A stretch of 21,027 bases of DNA from JALZDI01 sp965653225 (GTDB taxonomy: Bacteria; Actinomycetota; Actinomycetes; Propionibacteriales; Nocardioidaceae): contig CBFGZI010000059.1 in NCBI GenBank assembly GCA_965653225.1, positions 1 to 21,027 of the forward strand, given 5' to 3'. Numbering within the stretch: position 1 is the stretch's first letter; each line of letters opens with the position of its first letter. A program made the position numbers and the translations under genes. The notes below the pieces were generated by a model. It was not told the DNA's origin. It saw nothing but the letters and a program-made list of their open reading frames with translations, and did no database searches. This document shows positions 1 through 6,825 of the stretch, piece after piece.

Positions 1-91
1 CACCACGACGCCACCGCGTCTTCCCCCTCCTCGAACTCACCTGAACCACACCAGCCCATCAGACGACCAGTGCACAGCAGGGGAGACAGTC

Positions 92-1312
92 ATGCCCGCC
101 CTGGCAACGACTCGTATCGGTGAGCGCCGGCCCGACGCCGGCACCCTGGCCAGCTACGCCAAGGTGCTGGGCGTGTCGGAGCCGACGATGCAGGCTCTTC
201 ACCGGTCCTGGTCGCCTGCTCGCTTCGGTCTGTCTGTGCGGCCGCCGTTGTCCGACGTGCAGTACGCCGCTGTCGAGTTTCTCGCACCCACCAGCGGCGT
301 ACCGCTCGGAGCGGCTCCGGTCTACACGTTCTTCGTGACGGTCCGGCTGACTCGTACGCCGATGCCACCTGACCGGCGAAGGCTGCAGCGGGCACTGGCG
401 GTCATCGAGGAGGAGTGCCCATTCGGTCCGGACGGCATCTTCGTCCATCTGGCCTACGGCGTCCCCTACTTCCACCGCCTCCCCGGCGGGCTGCACGGGG
501 AGGTCGTGCGAAGCCACATGCCGCGGCTGCGCACCGACACCCGGCGGTACGCGCTCGAGGCGGACGCCGAAGCCGACGGCGTGGGCAAGCAGGACGTGCG
601 GAGGCGACGCGCGAACCCGACGGGTCGAGTGGAAGCCAACGACATGCTGATCACCCTGCGCAGCGACTCGGTGGAGCGGATAGCCGATGTCACCCGCTGG
701 CTCGTGGGCGCCGACTGCCGTCTCGCCGGAAGGCCGCTGGGATACTCCGGTCTCAACGAGCTCATCCGGGTCACCAGCCGCCGGCTCACGTTCACCCGCA
801 TCGGACTACTCAGGGACGTCGCAGAGACCAACCGGCTTCGCTACGCCCACCTGATCCGCCCGAGGTCGTGCAGCTGGGTGTCGGATACCGGCCCGCGCCC
901 GGCGCTCCCGGTGTCGGCGGAGGCGGCCACTTTCGCCGGGCCTCCCGCCGGCCACCTCACGACCACGCGCCCGGGTGACTACTTCGACAACGGCGCGGTG
1001 GTCCACCTGCTGCACCAGGTCGTGAACCTCGACCAATGGTATCGACGCAGCACCGCCGAGCCATCCGGCAAGGGCGCACCACAACCCTTCGGTGACACGG
1101 TGCAGGGCGGAGCCGGTCTGGACGGGTTCGGCGTACCCGGTCACGTGCCGCAGCCGAAGCTGCACCTCGCCGCCTTCGCACCTGCCGCTGGGCTCCTGGA
1201 CACCTGTCAGGACCCTCGCTCCACAAAACGGGTGCTCGCGCTCACCCGCCGTCAGAACTTCCTGGTCCCGCCCCGGCGACACCGCGCCTTTCCACTCGCG
1301 GAGTTCCCCTGA
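92..1312 (+). CDS. DUF7405 family protein, Dyp-type-peroxidase-like fold
   Basis: The 406-residue protein resembles the actinobacterial DUF7405 family, which is related to Dyp-type peroxidases/deferrochelatases. Family-like blocks are VYTFFVTVRLTRTP (about residues 79-92), the GVPYFHRLPGG block (about 124-134), MLITLRSDS (about 186-194) followed by a DVTRWLVG block, RLTFTRIGLLRDVAE (about 231-245), and a C-terminal NFLVPPRRHRAFPL. I could not identify a convincing haem-ligand histidine or the GxxDG motif of true Dyp peroxidases, so enzymatic activity is doubtful. The ATG is preceded by GGGGAG seven bases upstream. No signal peptide or membrane segment is visible, so it is probably cytoplasmic. 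Residues about 8-31 look like the C-terminal half of an XRE-type helix-turn-helix, which is unexpected for this family. A small gene follows 100 bases downstream. Family call by recognition only. Confidence 0.8.
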   Translation: MPALATTRIGERRPDAGTLASYAKVLGVSEPTMQALHRSWSPARFGLSVRPPLSDVQYAAVEFLAPTSGVPLGAAPVYTFFVTVRLTRTPMPPDRRRLQRALAVIEEECPFGPDGIFVHLAYGVPYFHRLPGGLHGEVVRSHMPRLRTDTRRYALEADAEADGVGKQDVRRRRANPTGRVEANDMLITLRSDSVERIADVTRWLVGADCRLAGRPLGYSGLNELIRVTSRRLTFTRIGLLRDVAETNRLRYAHLIRPRSCSWVSDTGPRPALPVSAEAATFAGPPAGHLTTTRPGDYFDNGAVVHLLHQVVNLDQWYRRSTAEPSGKGAPQPFGDTVQGGAGLDGFGVPGHVPQPKLHLAAFAPAAGLLDTCQDPRSTKRVLALTRRQNFLVPPRRHRAFPLAEFP

Positions 1313-1412
1313 GGCGTTGCCCACCGCCTTTCCGCGACTGCCCACACAGCAGGCGTCGGCCGTCAGGGCGGGACCAGGAAACACAAACCAACTCACACTC
1401 CAGGTGGATGCC

Positions 1413-1598
1413 ATGTTCAGAAGCAAGTCCCAGCAAGTGCTGGTCAGACACGAGGGGCGTTGGTTCAGCGGACGCCTGATCGACACGGTCAGCGACATCG
1501 ACGGCCTGTCCCGAGGGCTTGTCCGCTTCACCAGCGCTGACGGACGGCGCCGGCGTGAGTGGTGCGACGTAACCGACCTTCGACCCGTGGTGCTCTGA
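1413..1598 (+). CDS. small SH3-like hypothetical protein (61 aa)
   Basis: A 61-residue protein starting MFRSKSQQVLVRHEGRWF. It resembles small actinobacterial proteins of the pattern V.V.HEGRW..G.L...R....G..G.VR(F/Y)......(R)EWV.A..LRP, which look like a compact SH3/Tudor-like beta barrel. The function is unknown. The ATG at 1413 is chosen because AGGTGG lies five bases upstream. The frame stays open upstream to 1092, but that part overlaps the preceding gene in another frame and does not look coding. It is cytoplasmic, with no cysteine pair or signal peptide. It may share a transcript with the DUF7405 gene 100 bases upstream. Confidence 0.6.
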   Translation: MFRSKSQQVLVRHEGRWFSGRLIDTVSDIDGLSRGLVRFTSADGRRRREWCDVTDLRPVVL

Positions 1599-1689
1599 AC
1601 CACTGCGTCACTGTCGCGTCAACCTTGTGCATGAGCTTCTCCTGGGACGTGCTCTGTACGGTCGGATGGCCGTGGTCCCGAGCCCATCA

Positions 1690-1702
1690 AGTGCACTAGT
1701 GC
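1690..1702. repeat. overlapping short palindromes in an intergenic gap
   Basis: Within the 224-base gap between the small SH3-like gene and the convergent secreted-protein gene there are two overlapping perfect palindromes, AGTGCACT (1690-1697) and GCACTAGTGC (1693-1702). They could be an operator or chance. No promoter or coding sequence is evident in the rest of the gap. Confidence 0.3.
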
Positions 1703-1822
1703 TACCCACGCTGGTGGCCTCCCAAGCGCCGTCGCCGCCAGCCTTTCATGCTGCCTGCTGCTCCGGCGCTTCTTCCCTTCTCGTCATCTCGACGCGAGCG
1801 ATTGCTTGACGTGCAGCCAGGG

Positions 1823-2122
1823 CTAGCGCCACGACGCGGACTTGCCTTTGACCCGGCCGTTGCCGTAGCCGACCGAGACCGCGGTGTGTCGTGGGCAGCC
1901 GCGGTAGCGCCGGATCTCGAAGGTGAACTCGTCGTTGCGGGAGAAGGCCGTACGTCGCCCGCGGGTGTCGAAGACCCGGTGCACGTGGTGCCTGGTCATG
2001 CCCCGGTGAACCTGCCGATACTCGCCGCGGCTCACGCACGGTCCTGGCGTGCCCTGCGTCGGCGTGCCGACTGCGGTCAGTAACGCCGCGGCCAGCACGA
2101 ATACTGACAAACCCCGCCTCAT
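1823..2122 (-). CDS. small secreted BLIP-like protein
   Basis: A 99-residue protein starting MRRGLSVFVLAAALLTAVG, a typical Sec signal peptide with cleavage likely around residues 20-25. The mature part has the pattern CVSRGEYRQVHRGMTRHHVH, then a short F-T-G/R loop and a C-terminal VSVGYGNGRVKGKSASW strand. This resembles the single-domain BLIP/SmpA-type fold (alpha-alpha then beta strands, with a (E)Y..V..GM(T/S)...V motif) seen in small exported actinobacterial proteins. Two cysteines, in the PGPC and RGCP stretches, could form a disulphide. ATG 2122 is chosen over a TTG 93 bases upstream because GGAGAGG lies upstream and the signal peptide begins there. The partner and role are unknown; protein-protein binding is an inference from the fold. 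Confidence 0.72.
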   Translation of the reverse strand: MRRGLSVFVLAAALLTAVGTPTQGTPGPCVSRGEYRQVHRGMTRHHVHRVFDTRGRRTAFSRNDEFTFEIRRYRGCPRHTAVSVGYGNGRVKGKSASWR

Positions 2123-2167
2123 GGTGCTGCCCTCTCCAACCATCGCGTCATCGAGCGTAGTCGCGGG

Positions 2168-2183
2168 CCGGAGCAATCTCCGG
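2168..2183. repeat. short hairpin in the divergent gap
   Basis: CCGGAG (2168-2173), a CAAT loop and CTCCGG (2178-2183) form a perfect 6-bp stem. It sits about 46-61 bases upstream of the secreted-protein start, inside the divergent gap with the SpoIIE phosphatase gene. It could be a regulatory dyad for either gene. I see no clear -35/-10 pair in this gap. Confidence 0.3.
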
Positions 2184-2390
2184 GTTTCCGTGAAAGCGGT
2201 TGATGACGCCGGCAAACGGGCATCGCAACCGACCGACGCGAGCGCCGGCTGCGGCTCGCCTGGCAGATTCCAGATTCTCCATCCAGCGGGGTGGGTGGCT
2301 GGTTACGCTTCCAGTGACCGGTACTTCTGGGGGCGTCCGTGACCGACCGGTCCGGGCGAGTGTGCAGTGTCCGGCCGTGGGGAGTGGCGC

Positions 2391-3824
2391 GTGCGGATCG
2401 GCCCCAGGTTGCTGGTCCTCGTGGCTGTCGGCGTGGCTATGACACTTGCCGTGATGGCCACGGCTCTTGTGCTGGTCCACGAGGTCACCGAGGTCAACCA
2501 GCAGCTGGCCCGCGTCAGCATTGCGCTCAACCACCACAAGACCGCAGAGGAGATGGACGACGCGCTGCGCTCCGATGTCGCCCGCGCCCAGCTCGTCGGC
2601 GCCGGTCGACTCGACGCACTCGGGGAAACCATCCAGCACGACGCCAGCGTGCACGCCGACCGGTACCTCGACGCGGTGCAGGCGGTGTCGGAGGTCCGGT
2701 TGCCGCCTCGTCTGGAGAACAGGCTCAAGGCGTTGCGACCGACACAGGACGCCTACATTCGCACCGCGCGACGTCTGGTGACCTCCGCACTCTCGGCGAA
2801 GGGACTGCGTCCGGGCGCAGCGACCGACTACGAGGTCGCGTTCGACACTCTCGAGACGCAGCAGCACAGCGTCACTGAGCTACTGATGGGGGTCACCAGC
2901 CGGCTCCAGGCAAACGCGGCCGACCTGCGGAACCGGGCCAAAGACACCATCGGTGTCACGGCTGCGGCTGCCCTGATCGGATGGCTGGCCCTGGCCGCCT
3001 GGCACCTGCGATCGCTGCGTCAGCTGCGCGCTGCGCTGTCGCGCGAGGCCGAGCATCGCGCGGAGGCCGACCTGCTGCAGAGCAGCATGCTGCCCGAGAA
3101 GCTCCCGGATGTTAAGGGTGCCCGGTTGGCTGCCCGCTCGGTCCCCGGCAATGCCAGGCACCGCATCGGAGGCGACTGGTACGACGCGACCCGGCTTCCG
3201 ACGGGTGCCCTGTTGCTGGTTGTCGGAGATGTCGTCGGCCACGACCTGCCCGCAGCGGTCGTGATGGGCCAGCTCCGCAACGCGCTCAGGGCGTATGCGC
3301 TCGAGGACCCGTCGCCGGCCAGTGTCCTCGCGCGCGTCAACCGTGCGGCGCTGCTGCTGGAAAGCTCTGACTTCGCCACCTGCGCGGTGGTCGTGTTCGA
3401 CCCGGCCACCATGCGCGCGTCCTGGGCCAGCGCCGGACATCCGCCACCCCTGCTCACCTCGATCGACCGGCACCCCTCCCTGCTCGACGGCGAGGCCGGT
3501 CCACCCCTGGGAGTCGTCTCCGTCGTCGAGTACTCCGAACAGCAGCTGACACTGCGAGCCGGTGACTCGTTGCTGCTCTACACGGACGGGCTGGTGGAGC
3601 GACGAGGCGTGCCGATCGACGTCGGGCTGTCCATGCTCTCCAGCATCGCGGTCCCGCAGGCCGACCCCGAGGACATGTGTGAACACCTGCTGAGCATCAT
3701 GCTGAGCTACGGCTCGAACCAGGACGACGTCACCTGCCTGCTCATGCAGGTCGACCAGCCGGCGTCGCGCCCGGCCGAGCTCGCGTCAGAGGTCCCGCAG
3801 GGGACACCTCCGGCATTCGCCTGA
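2391..3824 (+). CDS. membrane-anchored PP2C-type serine phosphatase (SpoIIE domain)
   Basis: A 477-residue protein from GTG 2391. Residues about 5-27 are a first membrane segment, about 28-185 an extracytoplasmic helical sensor region, about 188-210 a second membrane segment, then a short helical linker containing AEADLLQSSMLPEKLP and a C-terminal SpoIIE/PP2C phosphatase domain. The metal-binding acidic motifs are all present: GGDWYD near 260, VGDVVGHD near 278, YTDGLVE near 397 and QDDVTC near 444. The enzyme should be active and probably dephosphorylates a phosphoserine on an anti-anti-sigma (STAS) protein, as in general stress cascades; the substrate is inferred. GTG 2391 is preferred because GGGGAG lies six bases upstream. 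An in-frame GTG at 2367 has a weaker site. No anti-sigma or STAS gene lies in the window, so the partner is elsewhere. Confidence 0.92.
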   Translation: MRIGPRLLVLVAVGVAMTLAVMATALVLVHEVTEVNQQLARVSIALNHHKTAEEMDDALRSDVARAQLVGAGRLDALGETIQHDASVHADRYLDAVQAVSEVRLPPRLENRLKALRPTQDAYIRTARRLVTSALSAKGLRPGAATDYEVAFDTLETQQHSVTELLMGVTSRLQANAADLRNRAKDTIGVTAAAALIGWLALAAWHLRSLRQLRAALSREAEHRAEADLLQSSMLPEKLPDVKGARLAARSVPGNARHRIGGDWYDATRLPTGALLLVVGDVVGHDLPAAVVMGQLRNALRAYALEDPSPASVLARVNRAALLLESSDFATCAVVVFDPATMRASWASAGHPPPLLTSIDRHPSLLDGEAGPPLGVVSVVEYSEQQLTLRAGDSLLLYTDGLVERRGVPIDVGLSMLSSIAVPQADPEDMCEHLLSIMLSYGSNQDDVTCLLMQVDQPASRPAELASEVPQGTPPAFA

Positions 3825-3828
3825 CCAG

Positions 3829-3842
3829 GCTGGCGAACCAGC
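3829..3842 (+). terminator. weak hairpin after the phosphatase gene
   Basis: GCTGG (3829-3833), a CGAA loop and CCAGC (3838-3842) begin four bases after the stop codon of the SpoIIE phosphatase. The stem is only 5 bp plus a possible G-U pair and has no following U tract, so termination is possible but unproven. Confidence 0.35.
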
Positions 3843-4146
3843 TGCCGGACCAAAACGGCCATGGGCTGTGGGTCGGTCCCCGGCTCCGGCTATGATGGGG
3901 GCGGCACTGGCCCATCGGGTGCGCTTCTCGGAAGGTCTCTTCCCAGCCCGGCGGTCCCCGGTTCTCGCCGGATCGGCCGCGACGTCGCGTCGGGGGTCGG
4001 AGCCGAGGACATGCGTGTCGGTCCAGATGTGTGTGGGGCGCCGCGTCCGGGAGTACGCCGGGCCGTTCGACGGCCGGAGGGGTGTCACGGGCTCGGGGTC
4101 TCGACCAGGACTCGGGCCGATGCGTGAGACATAGAGGGAGATCTGG
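3843..4146 (+). other. long upstream region of the SNF2 helicase gene
   Basis: About 300 bases without a convincing gene. Short open frames on both strands lack family features. A TATGAT -10-like hexamer, preceded by GGC, lies at 3891-3896; no good -35 is seen. If it is used, the helicase mRNA has a leader of roughly 240 bases. The leader contains a compact hairpin, GGCCGT-TCG-ACGGCC (4061-4075), extendable with one bulge to 4058-4077. AGGGAG at 4135-4140 is the ribosome binding site for the TTG start at 4147. Confidence 0.4.
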
Positions 4147-6285
4147 TTGGCACAGCGCCAGCGTCGTTCCGGGCGGACCGGGACAGCCAAGCGCGGGCAG
4201 AACCGCCCGCGCGACAACGAGGGGATTCTGCCTGTCCTCGCCAAGGCGGTGCGCGAGGTCGAGACCGGCGTGCAGCGCGGGCGGCCCCAGCCGGCGAGGT
4301 TCCAGGCCATCGCGCTGCTCGCGCGTGAGGAGCGCGCGCGGGTGAAGGCCGACGCGCACCTGAACGAGGCGCAGCGCGACGCGCAGCTGAAGCGGCTGGA
4401 CGGGATCGCGACGATCCTGGCTCAGACCGCGGCTCGCGAGCCGTCGCTGTTCAGCCTGCTCGGCGAGGACGCCGAGATCAGCGAGTCGGCTCGCCGGCAG
4501 AAGCGCGAGATGCAGGCCGCGGGCGGGCTGGAGCCCGACCCGGACGTCCAGCGGCCGCAGCCCGACGCGGCGACCGCGCGCCGCGAACGGCCGGCCGTGC
4601 CGCGGTCGGTGGTCGCGGCGCAGCTGGCCAACCCCTTCCTCGCACCCGACTTCAGCGCCGTCGAGCAGCGCCGTCAACGGCCCCGTGAGCAGCCCCGGCG
4701 CCTCGGCAGCTGGGAGCTGATCGAGCCGTTGCTGAGCTCGTTCGAGAACGCCCGACCCGGCGCGCCGTCGTGCATGGACCTGCCCGAACCGGCCAGGTCG
4801 ACGCGCCTGCCCGCCGGCCTCGAGCTGATGCCACACCAGGCCCGCCTGCTCGCCGCGGCGGCCCGCGGCCACCGCACGTTCCTGCTGGCCGACGAGCCCG
4901 GGCTCGGCAAGACCGCCCAGGCGCTGCTCGCCGCGCAGGCCGCGGGCGCGTACCCGCTGCTGTGCGTGGTGCCCAGCGTGGTCAAGACGAACTGGGCCCG
5001 TGAGGCCGCCCGCTGGACCCCCTCCCGCAGTGTCACCGTGATCCACGGCAGCGGCGAGACCATCGACGGGTTCGCCGACATCGTCATCGTCAACTACGAG
5101 GTGCTGGACCGCCATGTCGGCTGGATCGCCACCCACGGCTTCCGCGGCATGATCGTCGACGAGGCCCACTTCATCAAGAACAAGAAGTCGCAGCGCTCCC
5201 AGCACGTCCTGGAGATCGCCGGCCAAATCCGGCAGCGGACCGCGCGGCCGTTGATGATGGCGCTCACCGGTACCCCGCTGATCAACGACATCGACGACTT
5301 CCGGCCCATCTGGCAGTTCCTCGGGTGGATCGAGCAGAAGAAGCCCGGACCGCAGCTGATGACGGCGCTGGAGGAGACCGGCCTGACGCCACTCGACCGC
5401 GGCTTCTATCCGGCGGCACGCCAGACCGTCATCGACCTCGGCATCGTGCGCCGGCGCAAGGTCGACGTGGCCAGCGAGATCCCGGCACGCCGCATCGCCG
5501 ACCTCCCCGTCGAGCTCGACAACGCCGCCATCCGCTCGATCCGCGAGGCCGAGCGCGAGCTCGCGCTGCGGCTGGTCCAGCGGTACGACGCGTCCGTCGC
5601 CGCCCTGGAGGAGCGGTCCGGAGAGACCGTCGAGGGCATCGACCACGACGTCGTACGGCGCGTCGCGGCCTGGGAGCTCGCGAACGACAAGGAGTCGTCC
5701 GCGGGCGAGAACGTCTTCGCCATGGTCCGCAGGATCGGTCGTGCCAAGGCCACCCTGGCCGCCGACTACGCCGCCCAGGTGGCCCGCAACGCCGGCAAGG
5801 TGGTGTTCTTCGCCAAGCACATCGACGTGATGGACTCGGCCGCCGAGCTGCTGGAGTCGCGAGGCATCCGCTACGCCTCGGTGCGCGGCGACCAGACCCG
5901 CACCGTACGTCAGCGCAACATCGACGCGTTCGTCAACGAGCCCGATGTGGCGGTCGCAATCTGTTCGCTGACCGCCGCCGGTGTCGGCCTGAACCTCCAC
6001 GTCGCGAGCAACGTCGTACTCGCCGAGCTCTCGTGGACCAACGCCGAGCAGACGCAGGCCATCGACCGCGTCCACCGGATCGGGCAGACCGAACCCGTCA
6101 CCGCCTGGCGGATGATCGCCGCCCAGACCATCGACGCCAAGATCGCTGAGCTCATCGACGCCAAGGCAGGACTCGCCGCGCGCGCACTCGACGGCTCCGA
6201 CGAGGAGGTCGGCTCCTCCGCCGACGTCCAGCTCGAGGCGCTGGTGTCGCTGCTGACCGACGCACTGGAACAGCGGCAGAGCTGA
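4147..6285 (+). CDS. SNF2-family DEAD/DEAH-box helicase/ATPase
   Basis: A 712-residue protein from TTG 4147 (AGGGAG six bases upstream). Residues 1-225 are a basic, helix-rich N-terminal extension with no domain I recognise. The SNF2 ATPase core follows: an MPHQ box near 228, Walker A DEPGLGKT (249-256), VPSVVKTNW (motif Ia region), DEAH (338-341), ALTGTP (motif III region), then the C-terminal RecA lobe with VVFFAKHIDVMD and motif VI AIDRVHRIGQ near 638-647. The motifs are intact, so it should be a DNA-stimulated ATPase/translocase. The closest shape is the short bacterial SMARCAL1/RapA-like type with no extra nuclease or HARP domain. It is a single-gene unit bounded by a long leader and a downstream hairpin. 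The role (repair, fork remodelling or transcription recycling) cannot be settled here. Confidence 0.93.
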   Translation: MAQRQRRSGRTGTAKRGQNRPRDNEGILPVLAKAVREVETGVQRGRPQPARFQAIALLAREERARVKADAHLNEAQRDAQLKRLDGIATILAQTAAREPSLFSLLGEDAEISESARRQKREMQAAGGLEPDPDVQRPQPDAATARRERPAVPRSVVAAQLANPFLAPDFSAVEQRRQRPREQPRRLGSWELIEPLLSSFENARPGAPSCMDLPEPARSTRLPAGLELMPHQARLLAAAARGHRTFLLADEPGLGKTAQALLAAQAAGAYPLLCVVPSVVKTNWAREAARWTPSRSVTVIHGSGETIDGFADIVIVNYEVLDRHVGWIATHGFRGMIVDEAHFIKNKKSQRSQHVLEIAGQIRQRTARPLMMALTGTPLINDIDDFRPIWQFLGWIEQKKPGPQLMTALEETGLTPLDRGFYPAARQTVIDLGIVRRRKVDVASEIPARRIADLPVELDNAAIRSIREAERELALRLVQRYDASVAALEERSGETVEGIDHDVVRRVAAWELANDKESSAGENVFAMVRRIGRAKATLAADYAAQVARNAGKVVFFAKHIDVMDSAAELLESRGIRYASVRGDQTRTVRQRNIDAFVNEPDVAVAICSLTAAGVGLNLHVASNVVLAELSWTNAEQTQAIDRVHRIGQTEPVTAWRMIAAQTIDAKIAELIDAKAGLAARALDGSDEEVGSSADVQLEALVSLLTDALEQRQS

Positions 6286-6311
6286 ACCCTCTCGACCTGC
6301 ACGCGTGATCG

Positions 6312-6330
6312 CGCCGGTCGCTGACCGGCG
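6312..6330 (+). terminator. hairpin terminator after the SNF2 gene
   Basis: CGCCGGTC (6312-6319), GCT loop, GACCGGCG (6323-6330) make a perfect 8-bp GC-rich stem 26 bases after the helicase stop codon. There is no U tract, as is usual for many actinobacterial terminators. Confidence 0.55.
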
Positions 6331-6359
6331 ACCTCGCGCAGGCGCCCCGCGTCTATATC

Positions 6360-6389
6360 ATCAGGTAAGACTGATAAGATTGACCTTAT
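6360..6389 (+). promoter_or_regulatory. leaderless promoter and probable MarR operator
   Basis: Two overlapping inverted repeats of identical geometry are present: ATCAG-N6-CTGAT (6360-6375) and ATAAG-N6-CTTAT (6374-6389). TAAGAT at 6375-6380 fits a -10 box, and the A of the ATG at 6388 lies where transcription would start (7-base spacer). No Shine-Dalgarno sequence precedes the ATG, which supports a leaderless mRNA. A repressor on these repeats would cover the -10, start point and start codon. The local AT-richness stands out from its surroundings. Autoregulation is inferred from the MarR family. Confidence 0.6.
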
Positions 6390-6825
6390 GGAGAAGTCGG
6401 TCGAGGCGACGGCTTCGGCGCTTCGGGTCAGCCTGAGCCTGCTGGCTCGACGGCTGCGGCAGGTGCCGCCCGAAGGGGCGCCGGGCCTCACGATGCCGCA
6501 GCGTTCAGCGCTGGCCCGGCTCGAGCTGCACGGTCCCACCACCTCGGCTGCACTGGCCCGGGTCGAGCAGATCAGCCCGCAGTCGATGGGGACGACGCTT
6601 GCCAGCCTGGAGGCCCTGGGTCTCGTCGAACGGCAGCCCGACCCCGTCGACGGTCGCCGAGTGGTGATGTCGGTCAACCGGGCCGGACGCCGGGTGTTGC
6701 GGGACAGACGGGATGCCCGGGTGCGCCAGCTCGCCCGGCTGCTCAGCGACGAGTTCGACGAGGCCGAACGCGAGCTGCTCGCGCAGGCCGCCCCGCTGCT
6801 GGAGCGGCTGGGGCATCGACTGTGA
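6388..6825 (+). CDS. MarR-family transcriptional regulator
   Basis: A 145-residue winged-helix protein. After an N-terminal dimerisation helix, LTMPQRSALARLELHGPTT (residues about 34-52) forms the first helices. ISPQSMGTTLASLEALGLVERQPDPVDGR (about 63-91) is the recognition helix and start of the wing, with the MarR signature DPVDGR, and VVMSVNRAGRRVL is the wing strand. Long C-terminal helices complete the dimer. Its stop overlaps the GTG start of the exporter (GTGA), so the two are translationally coupled. It most likely represses this operon and is released by a small-molecule ligand carried by the exporter; the ligand is unknown. ATG 6388 has no ribosome binding site and is probably the first base of the transcript. 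Confidence 0.93.
   Translation: MEKSVEATASALRVSLSLLARRLRQVPPEGAPGLTMPQRSALARLELHGPTTSAALARVEQISPQSMGTTLASLEALGLVERQPDPVDGRRVVMSVNRAGRRVLRDRRDARVRQLARLLSDEFDEAERELLAQAAPLLERLGHRL

Noticed and set aside
3861..4134. Two short plus-strand open frames in the SNF2 leader
   Set aside because: No ribosome binding site of note, no conserved motif, and mutually overlapping frames; more likely leader sequence.
3742..6075. A 777-codon open frame on the minus strand across the SNF2 gene
   Set aside because: It is an antisense shadow caused by high GC. The plus strand carries intact helicase motifs, and the minus product is low-complexity and Arg/Gly/Asp-rich with no domain.
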